From the NCBI GenBank assembly GCA_021732665.1, contig JAKFUL010000034.1, positions 1 to 41,849 of the forward strand: DNA of 41,849 bases. Reading direction: 5' to 3'. The notes under the pieces were generated by a model. It was not told the DNA's origin. It did no database searches and saw nothing but the letters and a program-made list of their open reading frames with translations. The DNA is from Acetobacteraceae bacterium. GTDB lineage: Bacteria; Pseudomonadota; Alphaproteobacteria; Acetobacterales; Acetobacteraceae. Both the position numbers and the translations under genes were made by a program. Each line of letters begins with the position of its first letter. Within the stretch, counting starts at the first letter, position 1. Positions 33,516 through 41,717 of this stretch are shown here, piece by piece.

Positions 33516-35857
33516 GCATGGGCCACAACGACCCCCGCTCCGTCCCGCGCAAGGAGGATGCCCGCCTGCTGCGGGGACAGGCGCGCTTCCTCGACGATAT
33601 CGAGCCCCCCGCCGGCACGCTGCACGCCATCTTCCTGCGCAGCCCGCACGCCCATGCCCGCATCCTCGGCATCGATGCCTCCGCCGCCCACGCCCTGCCC
33701 GGCGTGCTGGTGCTGACGGCCGAGGATTTCCCCCACCTCGCGCCCCTCTCGCCCGACCTGCCGCTGGCCGGCTTTGCCCCCGTGCCGCGCCCCATCATCT
33801 GCACCGACACCGTGCGCTTCGTCGGCGACCTGGTGGCGCTGATCCTGGCGCCCGACGCCTATATCGCCGAGGACGCCGCCGAACTGGTCCTTGTCGACTA
33901 CGACCCGCTCCCCGCCGTGGTGACGCTGGAGGACGCGCTGGCGGATGGCGCGGCCGAGGTCCACCCCCAGGCCCCCGGCAACCTGCTGTTCCAGAACCGC
34001 ACGGCCACCGAGGGCTTCGACGCCGCCTTCGCCGCCGCCGCCCATGTTTTTCGCGAGGATTTCTCCGCCTCCCGCGTCGCCACGGTGTCGCTCGAGCCGC
34101 GCGGCTGCCTGGCCCGCCATGATGCCGGCCTTGGCGAGACCACGCTGTTCTCCTCCACCCAGGTGCCGCATCTGCTGCGCAACACGATATCCACCGCGCT
34201 GGGCATTCCCGAAAGCGCCTTGCGCGTGGTGGCGCCCGATGTCGGCGGCGGCTTCGGCATGAAGGCCTCGGTCTATCCCGAGGAGCTGCTCGCCGTGGCG
34301 GCGGCGCGAAAACTCAACCGCCCGATCAAATGGGTCGGCGACCGGCAGGATGATTTCCTGGCCTCCAGCCACGCCCGCGACATGCGCTTCGGCGTGGAGA
34401 TGGCGATGGAGGCGGATGGCACCCTCATCGGCTTTCGTCTCGATGTTCTGGCCAATGCCGGCGCCTATCCCGGCATCCCCTTCGGCAGTTCCATCGAGGC
34501 CGGCGGCGGCCCTCGCACCTTTCCCGGGCCCTATCGCTTCAAGCACTACGCCTTCCGCACCCGCGCGGTGGCGACACACACCACCCCCTCCGGCCCCTAT
34601 CGCGGCGTGGCCGCGCCGGTGGGGTTCATGGCGCTGGAGGGCATGATGGACCGCGCCGCCGCCGCCCTGGGCCTCGACCGCGCGGAAATCCGCAGGCGGA
34701 ACCTGCTGGTTGACGCCGACTACCCCTTCATCAACGCCAGCGGCATCCGCTACGACAACGGCCCGCACCACGCGCTGCTGGCCCGCGCCCTCGAACTCTC
34801 CGACTACAGGGGCTTCGCCACCCGCGACACGGACCCCGACCGCCTGCGCGGCATCGGCATCGCCTGCATCACCGAGCAAACGGGCCAGGGCAGCGCCCGC
34901 TACCGCGCCCGCGGGTTGCTGCGCATCCCCGGCATCGAGGCCGCGCGGCTGAAGGTGGAGCCGGACGGCTCGGCCGTGCTCTTCGTCAGCCAGACGACGC
35001 AGGGGCAGGGCCACCTGACCACCTTCGCCCAGATGGCGGCGGAAAGCCTGGGCATAGCGCCCGAACACATCACGGTGCAGGAGGGCGATACCGCCCTCAC
35101 CCCCTACGGCTCCGGCACTTTTGCGAGTCGCGGCGTGGTGGCGGGCGGCGGCGCGGTGATCACCGCCGCCGAAACCATCGCCGCCAAAATGAAGCGCATC
35201 GCCGGCCATATCATGGAGGCCGACCCGGCCGATATCATCCTGCGCGACGGGGTCGCCGAGGTGAACGGCGTCCCCGGCCTGTCCATCTCCATCGAGGAAA
35301 TCGCCCGCGCGGCCCACGCCATGCGCCCCATCGGCATGCCGCCCGGCGAGACCTTCGGCCTGGACACGACACAGCATTGGGACCAGCCGGTCAGCTCCGT
35401 CTCCGCCGCCTGCCACGTGGCCGAGATCAGCATCCAACGCCGCACCGGCCAGATCCGCGTCGAGCGCTACGCCATCACCCATGATTGCGGCCGGATGATC
35501 AACCCGATGATCGTGGACGGCCAGACCCATGGCGCCGTGCTGCAAGGCCTCGGCCCCGTGCTGATGGAGCGCCTGCTGCACGACAGCGAGGGCCAGCTGA
35601 TGACGACGACGCTGCTGGACTACACCCTGCCGACCATGCTCGACATGCCGGACATCGCCATGGACCATATTGAGACCCCCGCCCTCGACACGCTGGGCGG
35701 GGTGAAGGGCGTGGCCGAGGGCGGCACCATCGGCGCCGTCCCCGCTTTGGTGAACGCCATCGCCCACGCCATGCGCGGGTATGACATCAATATCCGCGCC
35801 ATCCCGGTGCGGCCCGAAACCCTGCTGCGTGCCATCTCCACGAAGGATTCCCGCTGA
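33512..35857 (+). CDS. Molybdenum hydroxylase catalytic (large, CoxL/XdhB-type) subunit, not a true CO dehydrogenase
   Basis: The 781-residue subunit has the aldehyde oxidase/xanthine dehydrogenase hammerhead (residues ~15-130) and the molybdopterin-binding core: VGGGFGMKAS (244-253), a TTQGQGHLTT motif and the catalytic glutamate E736 in KGVAEGGTIGA. The active-site loop reads GPYRGVAAPVG (361-371). True form I CO dehydrogenases have AYxCSFR there and form II relatives AYRGAGR, so this is a divergent form II-like hydroxylase acting on an unknown, perhaps aromatic or heterocyclic, substrate. No cofactor-maturation genes (coxD/E/F, xdhC) are adjacent. It overlaps the S subunit and is followed without gap by the dihydroxyphthalate-decarboxylase-like gene. 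Confidence 0.92.
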   Translation: MSMGHNDPRSVPRKEDARLLRGQARFLDDIEPPAGTLHAIFLRSPHAHARILGIDASAAHALPGVLVLTAEDFPHLAPLSPDLPLAGFAPVPRPIICTDTVRFVGDLVALILAPDAYIAEDAAELVLVDYDPLPAVVTLEDALADGAAEVHPQAPGNLLFQNRTATEGFDAAFAAAAHVFREDFSASRVATVSLEPRGCLARHDAGLGETTLFSSTQVPHLLRNTISTALGIPESALRVVAPDVGGGFGMKASVYPEELLAVAAARKLNRPIKWVGDRQDDFLASSHARDMRFGVEMAMEADGTLIGFRLDVLANAGAYPGIPFGSSIEAGGGPRTFPGPYRFKHYAFRTRAVATHTTPSGPYRGVAAPVGFMALEGMMDRAAAALGLDRAEIRRRNLLVDADYPFINASGIRYDNGPHHALLARALELSDYRGFATRDTDPDRLRGIGIACITEQTGQGSARYRARGLLRIPGIEAARLKVEPDGSAVLFVSQTTQGQGHLTTFAQMAAESLGIAPEHITVQEGDTALTPYGSGTFASRGVVAGGGAVITAAETIAAKMKRIAGHIMEADPADIILRDGVAEVNGVPGLSISIEEIARAAHAMRPIGMPPGETFGLDTTQHWDQPVSSVSAACHVAEISIQRRTGQIRVERYAITHDCGRMINPMIVDGQTHGAVLQGLGPVLMERLLHDSEGQLMTTTLLDYTLPTMLDMPDIAMDHIETPALDTLGGVKGVAEGGTIGAVPALVNAIAHAMRGYDINIRAIPVRPETLLRAISTKDSR

Positions 35858-36850
35858 ATGTCCAAGCTGAGCCTGACCGTCGCCTGCGGCGATTACGACC
35901 GCGTCCGCGCCATCAAGGATGGCCGCGTCCCCATCGAGGGCTGCGACGTGAATTTCCTGCCGCTGGCCGCCGAGGAGGTGTTCTTCCGCGCCTTCCGCAG
36001 CACGGAATTCGATGTGACCGAGCTCAGCTTCTCCAGCACCATGATCCAGACCGCGCGCGGCGATTGCCAGTATATCGGCATCCCTGCCTTCGTCTCCCGC
36101 ATCTTCAGGCACTCCAGCATCTACATCCGCACGGACCGGGGCATCACCAAGCCGGAAGACCTGCGCGGCAAGAAAATCGGCCTGCCGGAATACCAGATGA
36201 CCGCGCCGGTCTGGATGCGCGGCATGATGCAGGATGAATACGGCGTGCGGCCGGAGGAGTGCATCTGGCGCAGCGGCGGCCAGGAGCAGCCGGGCCGCGA
36301 CGAACGCACGCCGATAAAACCCATCCCGGGCCTGGACCTGGCGCCGATCCCCAATGACCGCACCCTGGTGGACATGTTCGTCAAGGGCGAGCTGGACGCG
36401 CTGTTCACCGCCCGCGCGCCCTCCTGCTTCGTCGAGGGCGCGCCGAATATCGGCCGGCTTTTCCCGAACTACCGCGAAGTGGAAAAAGCCTATTACCAGA
36501 AGACCAGGCTGTTCCCGATCATGCACCTGATCGGCATCAAGAAGACTCTGGTCGAACAACACCCCTGGCTGGCCACCTCGGTCTACAAGGCCTTCGTGCA
36601 AGCAAAAGCCATCGCCATGCAGGAGGTGCGCGACATCACCGCGCTGAACATCACCCTGCCCTGGGTCGAGGCCGAGGCGCTGGAAAGCATGGCCTTGATG
36701 GGCCAGGACTACTGGCGCTATGGCGTGAAGGAAAGCCTGCACGAGATCGATGCCCTGGCCCGCTACTCCCATGAACAGGGCCTGTCGTCCCGCCTGCTCA
36801 CCGCGGCCGATCTTTTCGCGCCCTCGGTGATGGATATTTCGCGTATCTGA
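35858..36850 (+). CDS. Periplasmic-binding-protein-fold protein, 4,5-dihydroxyphthalate decarboxylase-like, without signal peptide
   Basis: The 330-residue protein starts KLSLTVACGDYDRVRAIKDG and has DVTELSFSSTMI, GIPAFVSRIFRHSSIYI, the hinge strand KPEDLRGKKIGLPEY and a terminal HEQGLSSRLLTAADLF. This pattern is shared by Pht5-type 4,5-dihydroxyphthalate decarboxylases and NMT1-like ABC solute receptors. No export signal is present, which favours a cytoplasmic enzyme over a transporter receptor. Its ATG is directly adjacent to the stop of the hydroxylase large subunit. A ring hydroxylation followed by decarboxylation is therefore a reasonable but unproven pathway. A small hairpin after the stop separates it from the Bug gene. 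Confidence 0.85.
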   Translation: MSKLSLTVACGDYDRVRAIKDGRVPIEGCDVNFLPLAAEEVFFRAFRSTEFDVTELSFSSTMIQTARGDCQYIGIPAFVSRIFRHSSIYIRTDRGITKPEDLRGKKIGLPEYQMTAPVWMRGMMQDEYGVRPEECIWRSGGQEQPGRDERTPIKPIPGLDLAPIPNDRTLVDMFVKGELDALFTARAPSCFVEGAPNIGRLFPNYREVEKAYYQKTRLFPIMHLIGIKKTLVEQHPWLATSVYKAFVQAKAIAMQEVRDITALNITLPWVEAEALESMALMGQDYWRYGVKESLHEIDALARYSHEQGLSSRLLTAADLFAPSVMDISRI

Positions 36851-36851
36851 G

Positions 36852-36865
36852 CGGGGCCAACCCCG
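36852..36865 (+). terminator. Small hairpin after the decarboxylase-like gene
   Basis: CGGGG-CCAA-CCCCG starts two bases after the stop at 36850. It has no T tract, so it may attenuate rather than end transcription into the Bug receptor gene. Confidence 0.3.
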
Positions 36866-36913
36866 TCGGATTCTTCAGGGAAGCGCTGGTCCAGACCTTA
36901 GCCGGAGACTGAC

Positions 36914-37873
36914 ATGCACATCACCCTCCCCCGCCGTGCCCTGCTCGGCGCGGCGCTCGCCTCCCCCGCGCTGGCCCAATCGCGCTCCACCGTCAGGATC
37001 ATCGTGCCCTACCCTCCCGGCGGCACGGTGGATGCCACGGCGCGCTTCATCGGCGCGCGCGCGGCGGAATTGCTGCAGCAGAACTGGGTGATCGAAAGCC
37101 GTTCCGGCGCCAATGGCGCGATCGGCGCTGATGCGGTGGTGCGCAGCCCACCCGACGGCTCGACGCTGCTCTATTCCAACGAGGTGCTGCTGATGCTGCG
37201 CCACGTCCAGCGCAACGTGCCGTTCAACGCGGTGACGGACCTCACGCCGATCTGCCGCACCGCCATCGTGCCGCAGATCCTGGTCGGCAGCCCGCGCCAT
37301 GTCAGCGAAACCAGCCTGATGCCGCTGCTGGAGAATATCCGCCGCAGCCCCGCGCAATACACCTTCGCCACCCCCACGCTCGGCTCGCTGGGGCAGTTCG
37401 GCGCGGCCGCGCTGGGCAATGCGCTGGGCGTGGACCTCACCATCGTGCCCTATCGGGGCACGGCACCAGCCATCGCCGATCTTTTGGCGGGCGCCTACAA
37501 GCTCATCATCTCCCCCGCCGGCGGCGTGCTGCCGTTGATCCGCGACGGGCAGCTCCGCGCCTTCGCCGTCTGCTCGCGCGAGCGCATCGCCGCCCTGCCG
37601 GACATCCCCACCCTGGTCGAGAGCGGCTTCCCGGAACTCTGGTTCGAAAGCTGGACGGGCATGTGGGGCCCGCGCGGCCTGCCGGCCGAGATCGCCACGC
37701 GCACCCACGCCGCCGTCACCGCGGCCACCAATGAGCCGGACAATATCCGCCGGATCATGGAGTTGGGCTGCGTGCCGATCAACGAGCCGATGGCCCGCAT
37801 GCCCGAGGTCATCGCCGCCGAGGAAGCCCGCAACCCCATCCTCGTCCGTATGGCGCGCATGACACCGGAGTAA
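36914..37873 (+). CDS. Bug-type tripartite tricarboxylate transporter substrate-binding protein
   Basis: The 319-residue periplasmic receptor has a Tat-like signal peptide (TLPRRALLGAALASPALAQ). The motifs VRIIVPYPPGGTVDATARFI, WVIESRSGANGAIGADAVV and SPPDGSTLLYSN follow, with IVPYRGTAPAIADLLAG and the usual ALPDIPTLVESGFPEL. The second motif reads ESRSGANG where most Bug proteins have ENRxGAxG, a possible ligand-specificity change. GGAGACTGAC precedes the ATG. It follows the molybdenum hydroxylase operon by 63 bases on the same strand and probably captures that pathway's substrate. Confidence 0.92.
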   Translation: MHITLPRRALLGAALASPALAQSRSTVRIIVPYPPGGTVDATARFIGARAAELLQQNWVIESRSGANGAIGADAVVRSPPDGSTLLYSNEVLLMLRHVQRNVPFNAVTDLTPICRTAIVPQILVGSPRHVSETSLMPLLENIRRSPAQYTFATPTLGSLGQFGAAALGNALGVDLTIVPYRGTAPAIADLLAGAYKLIISPAGGVLPLIRDGQLRAFAVCSRERIAALPDIPTLVESGFPELWFESWTGMWGPRGLPAEIATRTHAAVTAATNEPDNIRRIMELGCVPINEPMARMPEVIAAEEARNPILVRMARMTPE

Positions 37874-37912
37874 CCCCTTGAAGCCGGGCCGGCGGGATGC
37901 AACATCATCCCT

Positions 37913-38200
37913 ATGGAAACGCGCCACCCGCCCGTGCTGGACATGACCCCGGAAGGGGAATTCACCACGCCGCCGCCGCCCTCGGCGATGGATCGTGCCA
38001 TGGGCATGGCCCTGCGCGTGGCGTTGGCCGTGGCCGGGCTGGCGGGGGTTTTCATCCTCGCCTCCTTCGCGTTGGTGGCGCTTGCGGTTCTCATTCCCGT
38101 GTTGCTGGCGGCGGGGTTGGTGGCGGGCGGCATCCTCTGGTGGCGCATGCGCACAGGGCGCGGGATGCCCCCGCAGTTCGTGGTGATCCGCCGCCCCTGA
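37913..38200 (+). CDS. Small membrane protein, two predicted helices
   Basis: The 95-residue product has a soluble acidic/Pro-rich N-terminus (RHPPVLDMTPEGEFTTPPPP). Two closely spaced membrane helices follow, about residues 34-52 and 54-76, then a basic end (RMRTGRGMPPQFVVIRRP). I do not recognise the family. The ATG at 37913 is weakly supported: no strong Shine-Dalgarno is visible, but coding bias and the clear helices favour a real gene. The next small membrane protein gene begins three bases after its stop, so the two are probably co-translated and may act together in the inner membrane. Confidence 0.68.
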   Translation: METRHPPVLDMTPEGEFTTPPPPSAMDRAMGMALRVALAVAGLAGVFILASFALVALAVLIPVLLAAGLVAGGILWWRMRTGRGMPPQFVVIRRP

Positions 38201-38203
38201 GGG

Positions 38204-38545
38204 ATGGAGCGCGCGCCCTTCGGACTGGACCAGGCACGACAATATGATGTCGGCCGGGATGGCCGGCCCACCACCGACGCCTCCGAGACCGCCGCGCATG
38301 GTTCGGCGCGGCATCGGCTCAGCCTCATCCTGTTCGGCACCGGGCTGCTTTTGGTGGGCGCGCTGGCGGGGCTGAGCATGGCGGCGCTGCTCTCCGGCGC
38401 GCGGGCCTGGGCGGCGCTCTTCGCGTTGGGGATGCTGCTGGCCTCGCCGCTGCTGTTGCTGGGGCCGGTGCAGGATTGGTGGCGCCATCGCCGGGGCCAG
38501 CGCCAGACCCACACCGAACGCCCCTGGGATGACGGCTACGGCTAG
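38204..38545 (+). CDS. Small membrane protein, two predicted helices
   Basis: The 113-residue product has a polar N-terminus (ERAPFGLDQARQYDVGRDGR), two membrane helices near residues 40-62 and 68-88, and a charged C-terminal tail (DWWRHRRGQRQTHTERPW). No family is recognised. The ATG at 38204 sits three bases after the preceding stop, with GAGGG directly upstream at short spacing. The hydrophobic segments and high G+C third positions support translation. Its TAG shares CTAG with the stop of the convergent lipoprotein gene. Confidence 0.62.
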   Translation: MERAPFGLDQARQYDVGRDGRPTTDASETAAHGSARHRLSLILFGTGLLLVGALAGLSMAALLSGARAWAALFALGMLLASPLLLLGPVQDWWRHRRGQRQTHTERPWDDGYG

Positions 38546-39033
38546 CCGGGCAAGGCAGAGGGCGGGCGCTCATAGGGTGTCACCGCGTTGGGCAATGGCT
38601 GGCCCGCGCCCACCGGCTGCAACGCCAGCCCCAGCATGCCCCCCAGCGGGTCGAAGATGTTGCGCTGGTAGAATTCGGGCAGGTCCACCTGGGTGAAGCC
38701 GGGTGCGAAGCGGCCGCCCATCAGCGCATTGGCCCGCACCACCACCTGCCCGCCCCCTGTCGGCACCACCACGATGGAGACCAGCAACTGGTTGGCCTTG
38801 ATGGCGCTGACCGTGCCGTAAATGTCTATGCTCGTGAAGCGATAGCCCAGGTCATGCAGCATCGCGACAACGGCGCGCTGCACCAGGCGCGGATCGGCCG
38901 CGACGATGCGGCTTTGCGTCACCCCCAGCTCGCCCGCCGGCCGGGTGGAGGCCACGGTCGGCCCCTGCTGCACCGGCGCGGCGCAGCCGACCAGCGCCAG
39001 CAGCAGAATCAGGCCGCCAAGCGCGCGCATCAT
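38542..39033 (-). CDS. Lipoprotein of unknown function
   Basis: The 163-residue protein has a short signal peptide with lipobox LVGC (Cys near residue 17), so it should be lipid-anchored in the envelope. The mature part includes the pattern RLVQRAVVAMLHDLGYRFTSID, then SAIKANQLLVSIVVVPTGGG and VVVRANALM. This resembles small beta-alpha outer-membrane-associated lipoproteins, but I cannot name a family. It overlaps the upstream lipoprotein gene by four bases (ATGA), and a second in-frame ATG at 39030 is possible. The two proteins share a similar A-x3-L-x2-[ML]-G-[FY] helix-strand pattern and look like distant paralogues. Its stop overlaps the convergent membrane protein gene. Confidence 0.8.
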   Translation of the reverse strand: MMRALGGLILLLALVGCAAPVQQGPTVASTRPAGELGVTQSRIVAADPRLVQRAVVAMLHDLGYRFTSIDIYGTVSAIKANQLLVSIVVVPTGGGQVVVRANALMGGRFAPGFTQVDLPEFYQRNIFDPLGGMLGLALQPVGAGQPLPNAVTPYERPPSALPG

Positions 39034-39572
39034 GAGCGCGGCCCCGGCGGCAATGTCACCACCCGGCTCTGCAGCCGGGCGAAGAAATCGGCGTGAATCT
39101 GCCGCGGCGGATGGCCAGTATGAGCCACGCGGCCGCGATTATCTCGCGCCAGGGTTTCGGTGGCGATGCGCACGAGTTGGGTGCGGGTGCCCGGAAGCTC
39201 CAGCACGGTGACGGTGGCGAGTGTGGTGCGCTGCACCGTGAAGGGCGGGGCGCCGACGCCGCCGAACAACGCCAGGGCGAGGGAGCGGCCGGCGATCTCG
39301 CCAGGGCCCAGGCTGGAATTCGTGCTGCCGACAATGGCGCCGGCTTCATAGGATCCCAACTCGATCATGAAGCCCATCGACTGCAACGTTTCGGCCGCCG
39401 CCTGCACCGCCACGGCTTCGCTGGGGAAGGAAAAGCGCTGGATCTGCGCCGCGCGAAGCTCGGCAATGTTGGCGGGTGGCGCGCCCAGCGCCAGGGCCGC
39501 CTGATTGGGATTCTGGCACGCAGCCAGGAGCGGCAGGCACAGCGCCAGCGCGGCGACTTGGCGATGTGGCAA
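39030..39572 (-). CDS. Lipoprotein of unknown function
   Basis: The 180-residue protein starts with a lipoprotein signal peptide (HRQVAALALCLPLLAACQ), the lipobox being LAAC at residues 16-19. The mature chain has FPSEAVAVQAAAETLQSMGF and MIELGSYEAGAIVGST, then VTVLELPGTRTQLVRIATET. The layout (helix, strand, strand) parallels the downstream lipoprotein. No known family is recognised with confidence. It is the first gene of a two-gene unit; the second overlaps its stop. The 151-base gap to the dioxygenase gene on the other strand must carry both promoters. Confidence 0.82.
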   Translation of the reverse strand: MPHRQVAALALCLPLLAACQNPNQAALALGAPPANIAELRAAQIQRFSFPSEAVAVQAAAETLQSMGFMIELGSYEAGAIVGSTNSSLGPGEIAGRSLALALFGGVGAPPFTVQRTTLATVTVLELPGTRTQLVRIATETLARDNRGRVAHTGHPPRQIHADFFARLQSRVVTLPPGPRS

Positions 39573-39723
39573 CGACCATAACCCTCGGACTAATTTTCAC
39601 GCGGATACTATGCTTTTCGCCTGCCCGGCAAGTGTTCCAAGCTCGCCTTCAGCCGCGCCCTGTACCCTGGACAGCCGGGCCGAAACGCGAAAGGCTGACG
39701 CCAATACAACAGGAGGAAAGCCG

Positions 39724-40770
39724 ATGGAGCTCGCAACAGGGCCGGTCGGTGGGTCATCGGCCTGGATTGGCGCTGATATGGCCACGCGCACGGATTGGGT
39801 GGAGACGTTCGGCGCCGCCGAACTGGCCGAGATCGACGCCGCCATCGACGCTCATAAGGCCGCCGGGCGCGCCATGGGCGACATCACCGCCGAGACCTTC
39901 CGGCTCCCCACCCTCGGCACCCGGCTGCGGCACATCCAGGGCGATCTGCTGCGTGGCCGTGGCTTCGTGCTGCTGCGCGGCTTCGATGTCGCCGGTCGCG
40001 GCATCGAGGACAGCGCCACCGCCTATCTCGGCCTCGGCGCGCATTTCGGCGCCTTCCGCTCGCAGAATGCGCGCGGCCATCTGCTGGGGCATGTGACCGA
40101 CCTGGGGCTGGATATCCAGAACCCGAAGGTTCGCTACTACCAGACCAATCGCGAGCTGGAATTCCACACCGACAGCTGCGACATCGTGGGCCTGCTCTGC
40201 CTGCGGGGTGCCAAGTCCGGCGGTGGTTCGCGCATCGTCTCCTCCGTCGCCATCCATGACCGGATGATGGCGGAAAGCCCCGAGCTGTGGCGCGCGCTGT
40301 ACAACCCGATGCCGACCGACAGGCGTGGCGAGATCCCGCCGGGCATGCGGCCCTGGTTCGAAATCCCCGTCTTCAACTGGTTCCAGGGCGAGCTGAGCAC
40401 GATCTATTCCGGCCAGTACATCCGCTCGGCGCAGGTGAATTTCCCCCAGGCCCGCCGCCTCACCCCGGTGGAGATCGCGGCGCTGGACCGGCTGGACCGG
40501 CTGGCCGAGGAGATGTCGCTGGAAATGGAATTCCGCCCCGGCGACATGCAATTCATCCACAACCACCAGATCCTGCACAGCCGCACCGATTTCGAGGATT
40601 TCCCGGAGCTGGACCGTAGGCGACATCTGCTGCGGCTGTGGCTCTCGCCGAAGGGCGCGCGTGAATTGCCGCCCGTCTATGCCCAGCGCTATGGCGACAT
40701 CACGCCGGGTAACCGCGGCGGCATCGTGGTGCGCGACACCGTGCTGACCTTCACGCTGGAGCCGGCGTGA
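39724..40770 (+). CDS. TauD/TfdA family Fe(II)/2-oxoglutarate-dependent dioxygenase
   Basis: The 348-residue enzyme has the iron-binding facial triad: H148 and D150 in EFHTDSCD and distal H285 in ILHSRTDFED, with 2-oxoglutarate-binding R304 in RRHLLRLWLSP. The N-terminal part (RGRGFVLLRGF, residues 77-87) is typical of the family, which includes taurine, alkylsulfonate and phenoxyacetate dioxygenases. The substrate is unknown. AGGAGGAAAGCCG before the ATG at 39724 is a strong ribosome site. The stop overlaps the GTG start of the Bug receptor (GTGA), so uptake receptor and oxygenase are made together and probably serve one substrate. Confidence 0.92.
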   Translation: MELATGPVGGSSAWIGADMATRTDWVETFGAAELAEIDAAIDAHKAAGRAMGDITAETFRLPTLGTRLRHIQGDLLRGRGFVLLRGFDVAGRGIEDSATAYLGLGAHFGAFRSQNARGHLLGHVTDLGLDIQNPKVRYYQTNRELEFHTDSCDIVGLLCLRGAKSGGGSRIVSSVAIHDRMMAESPELWRALYNPMPTDRRGEIPPGMRPWFEIPVFNWFQGELSTIYSGQYIRSAQVNFPQARRLTPVEIAALDRLDRLAEEMSLEMEFRPGDMQFIHNHQILHSRTDFEDFPELDRRRHLLRLWLSPKGARELPPVYAQRYGDITPGNRGGIVVRDTVLTFTLEPA

Positions 40771-41717
40771 CCCCGCGCCGGGCGCTTCTCGGCGCTGCCC
40801 TGGCAACACCCGGGCTGGCGCGGGCGCAATGGGCGCCGGCCCGCCCGATCCGCCTTGTCGTGCCCTTCGCGCCCGGCGGTATCCTGGACCAGCTTGGCCG
40901 CATGCTGGCCGAGCCGATGGGCCGCCGCCTGGGCCAGCCCGTGATCGTGGAAAACCGCGCCGGCGCCGGCGGCAATGTCGGCACCGCGCTGGTGGCGCGG
41001 GCGCGCGGCGATGCGCATCTCATGCTCGTCGGCAGCACCGGGCCGCTCGCGGTCTCGCCCATCACCGAGCCGCAGCTGGGCTATGACCCGCTGGTCGATC
41101 TCTCGCCCATCACCCTGCTGAACGCGACGCCCCTGGTGCTGGTGGTTCGTGCGGCCAGCCCGCATCGTGACCTGGCCGGGCTGGTGGCGGCGCTCAAGGC
41201 CGAGGGGCGGGAGGTGATGTACCCCACCCCCGGTGTCGGCTCGCCGCAATTGCTGGCGCAGGAGGCCTTCCGCCAGGCCGCGGGCTTCCCCGGCCAGCCC
41301 GTGCATTACCAGGGCAGCGCGCCGGCGGTGCTGGCGGTGATCGCCGGCGAATTCGCCTTCACCATCGAGAATCTTGTGCTGGTCCGGCCGCAGATCGAGG
41401 CCGGGCTGCTGCGCGCCCTGGCGGTGACCAGCGCCGAACGCGCCCCCATGCTGCCCGCCCTGCCGACCATGGCCGAACAGGGTTTCCCGGGCTTCACCGC
41501 GGGTGGCTGGTACGGGCTGCTATCCCCCGCCGGCGTGGCCGAGGAGGTGGTGATGGCGCTGCACCGCGCCGCCACCGCGGCCCTGGCCGAGCCTGATGTG
41601 ACCAGGCGCATTTCCGACATGGGCGGTCCGCCCATCGGCAACAGCCCGACGGAGTTCCGCGCGCATATCCGCGCCGAGACGGAACGCTGGCGGGGCGTGA
41701 TGGCCGGCGGGCGCTAG
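40767..41717 (+). CDS. Bug-type tripartite tricarboxylate transporter substrate-binding protein
   Basis: The 316-residue receptor begins at GTG 40767, overlapping the dioxygenase stop by four bases. It has a twin-arginine signal (TPRRALLGAALATPGLARAQ). The Bug blocks RLVVPFAPGGILDQLGRMLA and VIVENRAGAGGNVGTALVA follow, but the usual PDGxTL loop is replaced by RGDAHLMLVGS, so ligand contacts may differ. The length and C-terminal end (ERWRGVMAGGR) are normal. Right after the TAG comes the end of an insertion sequence, so the element landed at, but not visibly inside, the gene. Any 3' transcript extension would run into the transposase on the opposite strand. Confidence 0.9.
   Translation: MTPRRALLGAALATPGLARAQWAPARPIRLVVPFAPGGILDQLGRMLAEPMGRRLGQPVIVENRAGAGGNVGTALVARARGDAHLMLVGSTGPLAVSPITEPQLGYDPLVDLSPITLLNATPLVLVVRAASPHRDLAGLVAALKAEGREVMYPTPGVGSPQLLAQEAFRQAAGFPGQPVHYQGSAPAVLAVIAGEFAFTIENLVLVRPQIEAGLLRALAVTSAERAPMLPALPTMAEQGFPGFTAGGWYGLLSPAGVAEEVVMALHRAATAALAEPDVTRRISDMGGPPIGNSPTEFRAHIRAETERWRGVMAGGR

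Noticed and set aside
32203..35857. Carbon monoxide dehydrogenase (coxMSL)
   Set aside because: The subunit order matches, but the active-site loop lacks AYxCSFR and no cox maturation genes are present, so a generic molybdenum hydroxylase is the safer call.
33461..36772. A 1103-codon open frame on the minus strand opposite the molybdenum hydroxylase genes
   Set aside because: It is exactly antisense to well-supported genes. Its translation is a Gly/Ala/His/Asp/Gln mix with no domain, as expected from the complement of GC-rich codons.
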